NCBI GenBank assembly: GCA_905221605.1
Contig: CAJNDS010000426.1
Coordinates: 62,001-126,000 of the forward strand
Reading direction: 5' to 3'
DNA: 64,000 nucleotides
DNA from: Symbiodinium natans
Lineage: Eukaryota > Sar > Dinophyceae > Suessiales > Symbiodiniaceae
Shown here in pieces: positions 21,780-30,159 of this stretch. The number at the start of each line of letters is the position of its first letter. The first letter of the stretch is position 1. Both the position numbers and the translations under genes were made by a program. The notes beneath the pieces are model-generated. The model did not search any database, was not told the origin of the DNA, and was given only the letters and a program-made list of their open reading frames with translations.

Positions 21780-22955
21780 ATGGCGCAACATTCCGGAAAG
21801 TCGCTGCAGGAGGTGGCGACGTTCGCAGGGGCTGGTCATGACATCATGCGATATCTCGACTTGCGCGGAGTCAAGTCTGTCGGGACTTTAGCCATGCTCG
21901 GGCCCTCCGAATCAGAGTTTGAGCAGTTTCTTATCCATCCGCTGTTGCAGGGTTGGGGGTCAGGGGCCGATCGCATCGAGGTTGCTGAAGCCGAGAAGCC
22001 TATTGCAACTGCCATCCTTAAATACATGAGGGCTCTGGCGGTCGAGGATCGTAAAACCGCCACAGCCGCTCATCAAGCCCCCGCCGTGCCAGCAAATCAG
22101 CAGACAGCGGCAGCTGCGGGAACATCAGCGGCAGCAGGCGATCCAGAGAAAGTGCCCAGGACTTTGCCAGCAGGAGTTTGGGCCCAGCAGCTCAAGCGAT
22201 ATCAGAGGGTCTTGATTGATGGCACTCCGCGTCCCTTTCCGGAGAAACAAATCTTGGGGGCGGAAGCCACCCTAGCAAAGTTGTGGCATCAGTTGCACAC
22301 ATCCAAGACCTACGCTCCGCTTCCTTTAGGTGAGGTGATCGCTAAGCGCAGCTTTGATGCCGGTGCCACGGTAAACCCGCTGAGCAAGCGGTCCATCTCC
22401 CAGAAGGTCGTCATCGATGTGGACAAGGACCAGCTTCGCACGGAGGAACCTGATGAGACTTGGGAGCCCCGTTCGTTGTTAGCAGTAATTGATGCTCTCA
22501 ACGCCGTGAGGTGGGCATACGTCTTCGTAGAATATGGTCCTGAACTGGAAGTGCACGCCCTTTTCGACGTCTTCGAGCAACGAGCTAGGCAGCGTTCTTC
22601 ACATCTTGACCTTTTCCGTCAGTACTACGAGGCTGCAGCTCTGCATCTGTGCATGCAGATGAGAGCGGGGCTCACATTCACGGAGGCTGCGAAGATGATC
22701 ATTGAGGACACGCACATGTTCCAGGAGGTGATGTCGCGAGATAGTCCCGTCAAGAAGCCCCCGCCCAAACGCAGACTGGATGATCCGGCCAGGGCTGGTG
22801 CGCCAGAACCCAAGCGTGGGAGGTGGGGTGCGCCGCAGCGTGGACGAGGCAGGGGTGCGGGTCGCAGCTCATCTTGGCAGTCTTGGGACAGCCGAAAGTG
22901 GGATGACAAGAGCCAGCGGGACTGGTATCAGCACTCCCACAAGGACAAAGAGTAG
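21780..22955 (+). CDS. Gag-like protein of the retroelement
   Basis: The first ATG in the open frame is at 21780, giving 391 residues to UAG at 22953-22955. An ATG at 21693 in the same frame meets a stop two codons later, so 21780 is preferred. The N-terminal part is helical (DIMRYLDLRGVKSVGTLAML), a low-complexity Ala/Gln linker follows, and a central helical block (SLLAVIDALNAVRWAYVFVE; HLDLFRQYYEAAALHLCMQM) resembles a capsid-type region. The C-terminus is basic, rich in Arg, Gly, Trp and Lys (KRGRWGAPQRGRGRGAGR), suited to RNA binding; there is no zinc knuckle. Position and composition suggest Gag, but I see no sequence match to a named Gag family. It ends in the same frame as pol, so some product may continue through the UAG. 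Confidence 0.75.
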   Translation: MAQHSGKSLQEVATFAGAGHDIMRYLDLRGVKSVGTLAMLGPSESEFEQFLIHPLLQGWGSGADRIEVAEAEKPIATAILKYMRALAVEDRKTATAAHQAPAVPANQQTAAAAGTSAAAGDPEKVPRTLPAGVWAQQLKRYQRVLIDGTPRPFPEKQILGAEATLAKLWHQLHTSKTYAPLPLGEVIAKRSFDAGATVNPLSKRSISQKVVIDVDKDQLRTEEPDETWEPRSLLAVIDALNAVRWAYVFVEYGPELEVHALFDVFEQRARQRSSHLDLFRQYYEAAALHLCMQMRAGLTFTEAAKMIIEDTHMFQEVMSRDSPVKKPPPKRRLDDPARAGAPEPKRGRWGAPQRGRGRGAGRSSSWQSWDSRKWDDKSQRDWYQHSHKDKE

Positions 22956-22958
22956 GGA
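22953..22958 (+). promoter_or_regulatory. Possible UAG readthrough site between gag and pol
   Basis: The gag stop TAG is followed by G and then by GAAGTGGGGGTGGC, a G-rich stretch. The frame beyond it stays open without a stop through the whole pol gene, and no ATG occurs before methyltransferase motif I. UAG followed by G-rich RNA is a context used for stop suppression in some retroelements. Tests are needed to exclude a sequencing change or a splice. Confidence 0.55.
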
Positions 22959-25900
22959 AGTGGGGGTGGCACTGGAGTGGGACGGTTCCACGACCCCACC
23001 TGCCCTACGAACCCACACACCTCATCAGGAGCCTCATCCGAGTGGGGGGAGGATGCACAGCCTCGTTCCACAGCTGCTGCAGGATGTCAAGGAGAATCCT
23101 CATCCTCAGCAGTTCGGCCTCGGACCTCAGAAGAGTGGCGTGAGGAGGCCACAGCGGCTGAGGCTTACCCAGAAATCATCCACTTAGATTTTTTCAGCGG
23201 AGCGGGGTCGGCATCGCTCGCTTTGCGCAAGCTTGGCGTGCCAGTGCGCGCGCTGTTGAGCTGGGAGGTTGACCCAGCTGCGCGGGCCATCGCGCAAAAG
23301 GCATTTCAAGGGCTCCGGTATGACAGGGGAGACTTCACGCAGGATGAAGCCTCCGCGGTGGCAACGCTGGTCAGGGACACATGCCAGGGAAGTCGACTGC
23401 CAGTGTTGATCACAGCTGGGCCTCCCTGCCCAGACTACTCCAAGATCAAGTCACATCCCGCGGGGCGTGATGGATCTAGCGGAGGCCTCTTTGTGCAGTT
23501 TACGCAGTTTCTTGCGGAGTTGGAGGCGCAATTGAGTGACTTCCATTGCTTGATCCTGGTAGAGAACGTTCATATGGCCAATGGGGCGGACATCGCCTGG
23601 TTCAGCCATGCGATGAAGGCCAGTCCTATCCTGGCAGATGCTGCTGACTATGGCCTCATTGCTAGGCCCAGGCTGTGGTGGTCACGGGTGAACTGGACTA
23701 AGGTGAATCATCATCCTGAGCATGGTGGAGAACTCAAGTGGACTAAACAAGGTAAGGTTCACAGGCTCAAACTGGACGTTTGTCGAGATGAGCCGTCCCA
23801 GATTGCCATGAAAGGATTGAGTTTTCACCCCAAGGTCAATGATGGATCATGCCGACTCCCGTGCCTCACAACCCCTGCTCCAGATAGTAGTGGCCGCGAA
23901 GCGCCACGCTCTATGAAGGGGCGACTTGACTCCGCCACGCGGGGAAGATGGTTGCAAGGCGCAAGGCAATATGCTCCATGGCACTATGCCGACACTGCCA
24001 TGGTGAAGGACGCACATAACGTCTTGCAGTTGTTGCCGGCTGAGGTGAAGGAGCAGCTTCATCATTTTGATGTTGGGTTCACATCCTCGCCGCAACTCAC
24101 GCCCCGGGACCGGCATAGGTTGCTAGGGAACTCGTGGCACGTTGGTGTTGCGAAGATCCTGTTGGCCTTAGTGCTGGCGGAGACTCGGGGTAGCAGTCCT
24201 ATTGACGAGAGTGCCACTCAAGATTTTGGGAGCACCTTGAAGGAGGTGACCGCTAGTGCAAAAAGGGTTGGCATACCGATGCACAAGGCTCCTGAGCTTG
24301 GGGCACACATACTCATGATGCCTGCTGAAAACATGCTGCAGCACTGGGAGCACTCACAGCATGCGTTGCACCCTCTTGACATTCCGCCCGTCGTAGATCC
24401 CGCCATTGAGAAAACAGCGTGCCGGTTGTTGGCCGTTGGCGCGCAGGTGAGTGAGCTCAGGACTCGCGTCCTGGCAGACGTTCGGGAGCTTATTCGGGTT
24501 TCGCGTTCTAGCACTGAGGAGTGGTTCAAGTCTTTGCCCCCACATGTCCAGGACGCATACCGCTTGGAGGACGGTCGCATTGTGCAGATACCTGTGTTTA
24601 TTCGGCTGCTCCAAAGTTGCAATTATGAGGACTGTCATAACCTGCAGCGAGATCTCAGCGAGGGATTCCCGCTGCTGGGCGAGCTCCCAAGATCACCAGG
24701 TTGGCAACCGCGGACAGATGAGAAGTATCAACATCCCATTGACAGGCAGACCTTTGCCGCCCTCAACTTTTCTTATGTGTGTCAGAAATTGGCCAAACCA
24801 AAAGTAGACCCAGAATGGAGGACTTTGCTCGAGGAAATCACGGAGGAAGTGGCCCAGAATCGAATGCAGGGCCCGTTCACGGCCCCATCAAGTTGGCCGC
24901 GGCAGACAGTCGCAGTGCCTGACCGAGAAGGGTTCACACACTGCCGGCCATTGCTGGACACTCAGCCTCGTGTAGCGGGGGCGTTCTCGGTAGTACAAAT
25001 GGGTAGTGATGGGCGGCGCAAGGTCAGGAGATGCGAGGGTTATCGCCGTAGTCATCATAATTCAACAATAAAGGCGCTAGACGTGCCGGCGCATGACACG
25101 GTGGACACATACGTGCAGCTGATCCGTTTCCTGCGCGGGCTCGGACTGCGATGCACCATCTGGTGCCAGGATCTTTGGGCCGCATACCGGCAATACCCAG
25201 TGGCCAGACCGGATGAGGCGTATGTGTTGCTGCAATTGCCACATGGACCTAGCCTGTGGCGGCATTCGGTGCTCCCTTTTGGCAGCAGTTCCTCTGTTTG
25301 GTGCTTCAACCGCTGCACGGACGCGTTGCTTTTCCTGGGCCGGTGCTTGCTACTGTGCTTGGTGCTGCGTTTTGTGGATGATATCGGGTCTCCTGACGCG
25401 GAGTGGAGTGCCAACAGTAGTTTCTCGGCTTTCAGCGAGCTTTGTGAATTGTTGGGTTTGCGGTTGAAACCTTCTAAAGCCCAACCCCCGAGCAACGTGC
25501 AGAAGTTGTTAGGGGTGACCATTTCCGTGAAGGAAGAAGGTATTGTCCTTGAACCCACGCCGCAAAGGATACAGAAGGTTAGGGCTGCGTTGCAACAGGC
25601 GCTGGCGTCTGACAGTCTGACTCCCGAAGAGGCGGCTCGCGTCACGGGCAAGATCAACTTCCTGAATACCACCATGTTCGGGCAATTGGGTGCATCGGCC
25701 ATGCAACCACTTTACGCCAGAGCAAGAGACTGCCGGGGAGATTCGAGTCATAGTCTCAATGGGGCGTTGAGGAGCGCGTTGACCACTCTGAACGCTATTC
25801 TCGCCAATCCAGTCCCCAGGGTCATCCCATATGGCGATGGAGCGCCAGCGCAGATTGTGTTGTATGCAGATGCCTTTTTCGAGCTGGGAGACTCTTCCTT

Positions 25901-26465
25901 TGGGCTGGCAGACAATCCGCCGGAGCATTGGTCCACTTCTCGTTGCCGATATTATCGAAATGGTCTGGGATTCGTTTTGCGCACTCCGCAGGGAGTGCGT
26001 TGCACACACACTTCGGTGCCAGCGTACGTGCTTTCTTTGTTTTCATCTAGAAGGGCTTATATTTATGCTCTGGAAATCTTAGCGCAGCTTCTGGGTGTCT
26101 TGACCAGCTTGGATGTAGTGCGCGGCCGCTGGATTGGTTTCATTGACAACACCGCAGGCAGGGCGGCTTTGAACAGAGGATATGGGCGAGACCCGGCCAT
26201 CAACCACCTATTAGCATTCTTCTGGGCCTTCGCATCAAGAGTGCAGTGGAGCCCACATTTTGAATGGGTGCCGAGCGAGCTAAACGTATCTGACCCGATT
26301 TCGCGAGGGGATTGGGAGTTGGCCTCACGCGGAGGCTGGAGCAAGCTAGACTCTCCTTTGGAGCCCTTGTGGCGCATATTCGCCAAGGTCGCAGGGGACT
26401 TGCGCTACGCGGTCGGTCAGGCCGTGGATGATGTGGTGGCCCTTCAGTGGAGTTTTCAGATTTGA
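22956..26465 (+). CDS. Pol: C5 DNA methyltransferase - reverse transcriptase - RNase H
   Basis: The frame continues from gag past UAG, 1169 codons. First comes a cytosine-5 methyltransferase: motif I DFFSGAGSASLAL (23187), motif IV GPPCPDYSK with catalytic Cys at 23427, motif VI ENV (23562), motif VIII ARPRLWW (23664) and a motif X-like LLGNSWHVGVAK (~24120). It would methylate cytosine C5 using S-adenosylmethionine. A linker of ~150-200 residues follows. The reverse transcriptase has DLWAAYRQYPV (Asp 25170) and RFVDDIG (Asp pair 25377-25382). RNase H has YADA (Asp 25869), ALEILA (Glu 26073), FIDNTA (Asp 26145) and SELNVSDPISRGDW (Asp 26292). All catalytic residues are intact. DIRS elements often carry an adenine-type methyltransferase after RNase H; here a different, cytosine-type domain comes first. 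No integrase or protease is present. Confidence 0.9.
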   Translation, partial: GSGGGTGVGRFHDPTCPTNPHTSSGASSEWGEDAQPRSTAAAGCQGESSSSAVRPRTSEEWREEATAAEAYPEIIHLDFFSGAGSASLALRKLGVPVRALLSWEVDPAARAIAQKAFQGLRYDRGDFTQDEASAVATLVRDTCQGSRLPVLITAGPPCPDYSKIKSHPAGRDGSSGGLFVQFTQFLAELEAQLSDFHCLILVENVHMANGADIAWFSHAMKASPILADAADYGLIARPRLWWSRVNWTKVNHHPEHGGELKWTKQGKVHRLKLDVCRDEPSQIAMKGLSFHPKVNDGSCRLPCLTTPAPDSSGREAPRSMKGRLDSATRGRWLQGARQYAPWHYADTAMVKDAHNVLQLLPAEVKEQLHHFDVGFTSSPQLTPRDRHRLLGNSWHVGVAKILLALVLAETRGSSPIDESATQDFGSTLKEVTASAKRVGIPMHKAPELGAHILMMPAENMLQHWEHSQHALHPLDIPPVVDPAIEKTACRLLAVGAQVSELRTRVLADVRELIRVSRSSTEEWFKSLPPHVQDAYRLEDGRIVQIPVFIRLLQSCNYEDCHNLQRDLSEGFPLLGELPRSPGWQPRTDEKYQHPIDRQTFAALNFSYVCQKLAKPKVDPEWRTLLEEITEEVAQNRMQGPFTAPSSWPRQTVAVPDREGFTHCRPLLDTQPRVAGAFSVVQMGSDGRRKVRRCEGYRRSHHNSTIKALDVPAHDTVDTYVQLIRFLRGLGLRCTIWCQDLWAAYRQYPVARPDEAYVLLQLPHGPSLWRHSVLPFGSSSSVWCFNRCTDALLFLGRCLLLCLVLRFVDDIGSPDAEWSANSSFSAFSELCELLGLRLKPSKAQPPSNVQKLLGVTISVKEEGIVLEPTPQRIQKVRAALQQALASDSLTPEEAARVTGKINFLNTTMFGQLGASAMQPLYARARDCRGDSSHSLNGALRSALTTLNAILANPVPRVIPYGDGAPAQIVLYADAFFELGDSSFGLADNPPEHWSTSRCRYYRNGLGFVLRTPQGVRCTHTSVPAYVLSLFSSRRAYIYALEILAQLLGVLTSLDVVRGRWIGFIDNTAGRAALNRGYGRDPAINHLLAFFWAFASRVQWSPHFEWVPSELNVSDPISRGDWELASRGGWSKLDSPLEPLWRIFAKVAGDLRYAVGQAVDDVVALQWSFQI

Positions 26466-26508
26466 ACGATTCTCCTATGACCCGCCACGGGGTGGGGATG
26501 GGGCTGTG

Positions 26509-26680
26509 CCGGGTGGCGGTCAGACTGCACAGCCCGAAGTCCCTCACCCGTGAGCCGAGAAAGCGAATGCGAATCCACGTGAGCTTCACCCGAGATTCAA
26601 GCACACCACAGCTCCGTGGGATGGTGAAGACAAAGCATCGTAGTCATTCTTGCATTCAAGAGCATGCCGAGTCACATGTC
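26509..26680 (+). repeat. Split direct repeat B1 (172 bp)
   Basis: This copy runs from CCGGGTGGCGGTCAGACTGC to GAGTCACATGTC and matches 26830-27001 throughout as read by eye. It starts 43 bases after the pol stop and joins A2 with no gap. Confidence 0.95.
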
Positions 26681-26769
26681 GTGTTGGCACAGAATGTGCG
26701 AAGTGACATGACACGAGGCAGGGTCTGCACGCTGTAGCCGTGCAGGCCCGAGCATAGCATTTTCGAACA
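26681..26769 (+). repeat. Split direct repeat A2 (89 bp)
   Basis: This is the second copy of A, matching 18956-19044. It directly follows B1. A 60-base spacer (26770-26829) with no partner elsewhere in the window separates it from B2. Confidence 0.95.
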
Positions 26770-26829
26770 CCCTCCCACCACTCCCAAGGAGTAACGTTAA
26801 GGGGGTGCCACGTGGCATTCCACGGCTCT

Positions 26830-26997
26830 CCGGGTGGCGGTCAGACTGCACAGCCCGAAGTCCCTCACCCGTGAGCCGAGAAAGCGAATGCGAATCCACG
26901 TGAGCTTCACCCGAGATTCAAGCACACCACAGCTCCGTGGGATGGTGAAGACAAAGCATCGTAGTCATTCTTGCATTCAAGAGCATGCCGAGTCACA

Positions 26998-27001
<4 letters not shown>
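26830..27001 (+). repeat. Split direct repeat B2 (172 bp), right end of the element
   Basis: This is the second copy of B, matching 26509-26680. It ends ACATGTC and is followed at once by a TG microsatellite, which fixes the right boundary of the element. Confidence 0.95.
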
Positions 27002-27096
<95 letters not shown>

Positions 27097-27199
27097 TGTT
27101 GTTGTGGTGTGTGTGTGTGTGTGTGTGGTGTGTGTTTGTGTGTGTGTGTGTGTGTGTTGGTTGTGGTGTGTGTGTGTGTGTGTGTGTGTGTTGTGTTGT

Positions 27200-27240
<41 letters not shown>

Positions 27241-27427
27241 TGGTGTGTGTGGTGTGTGTGTGTGTGTGTGAGTGGTTTGTTTTGGTCCGCGGTGTGTGTG
27301 TGTGTGTGTGTTTGTGTTTGTGTTTGTGTTTGTGTTTGTGTTTGTGTTTGTGTTTGTGTTTGTGTTTGTGTTTGTGTGTGTGGGTGGGTGGGTTGGGTGG
27401 GTGGGTGTGGGTAGTTGGGTCTTGAAC
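27002..27427. repeat. (TG)n and (TTTGTG)n microsatellite, right flank
   Basis: Nearly pure TG runs to about 27095. Interrupted TG/GGTGT follows to 27300, then about eleven TTTGTG hexamers (27308-27375), ending in GGTGGG variants. The tract continues the TG repeat seen left of the retroelement. Frames encoding poly Cys-Val or Thr-His here are not genes. Confidence 0.95.
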
Positions 27428-29786
27428 TAATGCACAACGCGCAGGGGGAGCCAGGCCTTCAGTTGCGAACTGTTGACGTTAACGTGGTCCAACAAAGTTA
27501 TGCATTGAAGGGGAAGCCATCGGATGTGTGATGTAGTGTACCTTCGAGAATTCTGGGGGATATGTTAATCATATACGAATCCTTGTTGTCGGCAGCTTCG
27601 GCAGTTGCTGTTGTTCACTAAGATGTTCTAGTACAATGAAGTAGCTCGTTCCTTCCCCCGTTCTCTTTCGCTTTTGCTTTCTCTTTATCTTTTTTGTTTT
27701 TCTTCCTCTTTCTCTCTCACTCTCTGTGTTGGTCGGAAGTGATTACCTTGCTTAAGTCACGAAAGCTAGCCAAGTGCGGCAGCATCCTGCGGAGTGGGGT
27801 CGTTCCAGGGGGTCGAGCCACGAACCCTCCCGGCGAATTCCCATGGGGGCCTTCGGGGACCCGACCCTCAACTGTGGGTCCTCGGCTTAAGGCCCAGGAT
27901 TCGTTTGTGGAGTGGCAGTTGCCAGCTCGTTTTGGCTCGAGAGGCTTGGGAAACGCTTGGCAAGGTTAGCTGAGACCCCCATTGCATAAAGAGTAGAGTT
28001 AGGGCTTGCGATTCGGGGCTTGGGGCATGTTCCTTCCGGGGTTTAGTAGGGTTAAACCCTACGTAGAACAGCCGTAAGCCTTGTGATGCTCCGGCCGCCC
28101 CTGCGGCGCAATTCCAAATACCTAAGCGACGATGCCTAAACCCAAGACCTTCGAAACATCCAAACATCACCGTCACCAAACCCTGAATTTAAAGCGGAGG
28201 AGCGGAGCCACGGACTCCAGCAGCTCTCTCCACTCGTCCCCTCAAACCCAAGATAAGATCAACACGCACATTGCAGGTGTGCTCGATCCTTTCCCTGCCG
28301 CACGTGTTGCTGCAACTAGATTCAATCGTCGCGCGTCGTGTAGCTTCCTCGGCCTTCCAAAAAGCAGTCGCTTGCGCGCAACCCCGCGGCAGCCGAGCTG
28401 GCCCAACGCTGGGTGTAGCGTGCTCGTCGCAGACAAAGGAAAACCAAAGTCACATATCGCTTGGTGCAGTGCCACACGTCATGAGTTCAGGAAGCAGCAG
28501 GGCTTCAGGAGGTTTAGGGTGGTGCCAGGATTTGGACCGCGGCATCGGATTGCGGCTCCGCCAAGCGGTTTAGGCAGGTCCTACCGAGAGGAGGAGCGGG
28601 GGGGTGGACCGCAAACTTCGGGGTGGGAGACTTGTTCCAGACGCCTCTCGGCCCGCTGGCTTCCGCATGTCAGCAGTGTGTGCGATTCTAGCAACATGAG
28701 CCGTGAGACTCAAGCAGCAGGAATCTCGAGGTTCAAGGTGGAGGGCAATGGTTTAGGATTGCTTCCCGCTCCGCGTGCCTCTCTTGCCTTGCGATCTGCT
28801 AGAGGTGGAGACTTCCGATTGGGGAAATCCAAGGTCCAAGGTTGCACTTGAAAGCGAATTACTCTCCTTATAACGGCGCTCCGGATCCTGCTCGCGGTCG
28901 CCTTTTTGGGCCGAGTTGGATCGCAACCCTGTGCTTTCAAGGTGCCGCTGCATCCGTCCGAGGTAGTTGCCGTTTCCGGCCCAACTTGCGAACCATCTTC
29001 AGTCCTGTGTCCTTTCCGTGTGTATGGGCTTCAGACATCAAGTCAACCCCTGGCCTTATGTCACAAGCCTTTGCACGTCATCTCGTCTCCGAAGATTTTG
29101 TGGCACCTTCGCCGAGCTCGATAGCATCTCAACAAAAGGGTCACAACGTGTGAGCCAAACACACGTGAAAGTACAACTGAATTCGACATGCAAGATATCC
29201 AATGCACGTGTGTTGTTGCTGGGAGGCCGCGTTGGGTGGTGCTGCTGGGCGCGCGCAGTTGGCAGTTGATGCCTCGAGACACCACTTCGTCGCCTGCACG
29301 ATCTTCGGGAGAGATGCCTTCCTGTTGCAAGGTCGACAAACACTTCGCAATCGACGAGACCGCTACGTGCGCTGCCAAACGGCTCGATTACATCTATCGG
29401 GGCAAGAATCGTGGCCATGTGTCAAGGCTTCTGTGGAAAGAAACAGATCAACGAGTCAAGCAGCCTGTCGAGGCAACTGTTGTGGGGGAAACATAAGCCA
29501 TTCTTCCGAAACTCTTTTCGGGTGGGAGCCAGCATGTTCAGGTTATAACTCTCTCGCGTGTTGTGGCCTGCTCAGCATACGAGGGACTGAGTGAGAAGAA
29601 TGAGTTGCAACCGCATGCTTCGAGGTTGCTGAAGCACAGAGAGCTTTTCCAGGCTTGAGGGCATCACGCAATTGCTGCGCCAACAGTGTTCTTGCAACCA
29701 CCTCATGCTCTGAGCTACCTCCGCTATTCCAGTTGCATGTTGCGCTCGTCGGCGCTCGTTTTTTGAACGGCAGGCTTACAGCATGC
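27428..29786. other. No assembled gene
   Basis: A 239-codon open frame on + at 28132-28851 is rich in Ser, Arg and Pro and has no recognisable domain or splice context. Segments around 28950-29350 could hold exons of a methyltransferase gene ending in the FkbM-like piece at 29791, but I cannot show it. Confidence 0.3.
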
Positions 29787-29790
29787 TTCC

Positions 29791-29859
29791 GAGATCTATC
29801 TGCTCAAGCTAGACATCGAAGGCTTGGAGCCGGCTGTGCTGAGGCCAGAAGATCCATGC
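29791..29859 (+). CDS. Possible exon of an FkbM-family methyltransferase
   Basis: The segment encodes EIYLLKLDIEGLEPAVL. The pattern LLK-[IVL]-D-[VI]-EG-x-E-x-x-VL is the hallmark strand and loop of FkbM-type S-adenosylmethionine-dependent methyltransferases. Only this segment is clear; the expected glycine-rich SAM-binding motif upstream was not found by eye. It could be an exon of an intact gene, a pseudogene scrap, or chance. A further open piece at 30043-30150 (GFEYASNVWREKLSQ) might follow it. Confidence 0.4.
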
Positions 29860-30159
29860 AGCCACAGATCAGATCACAACAGATCAGGGACTGCAGCTTG
29901 CATGGTACAGGTCGATGGCTTCAGGGCGTCCGCGTGTCAAGTTTGTGAGCATGACCCTCAGAGCCTCACAGGAGTCCACTTTGCAGAACTGCCATTCAAC
30001 TTAGCTGAATTCTGCGCAAGCTGAGCAAGCGGGAGCGCAGATCTGTCTGTAGGCTTCGAATACGCGTCCAACGTTTGGAGAGAAAAGCTGTCCCAAGTTG
30101 TTGAGGACGGCTCACCAACTGCTCCAATTGCCCCAGTTGCAGTGTGGCTTTGGCTTCGA

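Larger units (their letters stand above)
18956..27001 (+). mobile_element. DIRS-order tyrosine-recombinase retrotransposon with C5 DNA methyltransferase
   Basis: The layout is A1 (18956-19044), recombinase gene, gag-like gene, pol gene (methyltransferase, reverse transcriptase, RNase H), B1 (26509-26680), A2 (26681-26769), 60-bp spacer, B2 (26830-27001). A1/A2 and B1/B2 match base for base as read by eye. This is the split-direct-repeat arrangement known from Ngaro- and PAT-type elements, which replicate through a circle and insert by tyrosine recombinase. No DDE integrase or aspartic protease is seen. The B1/A2 junction has the sequence expected if B2 and A1 were joined in a circle. TG repeats abut both ends and no other target duplication can be scored. 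All three genes are uninterrupted apart from one UAG between gag and pol, so the copy may be young and possibly active. Confidence 0.93.

Noticed and set aside
27926-27940. Partial match to the dinoflagellate spliced-leader sequence (TTTTGGCTCGAG)
   Set aside because: Only about 11 of 12 bases match and the upstream part of the leader does not; one such hit is expected by chance in 64 kb. A second partial hit near 49542 is weaker.
28132-28851. 239-codon + strand frame as a gene
   Set aside because: Ser/Arg/Pro-rich without domain, repeat or splice context; too weak to call.
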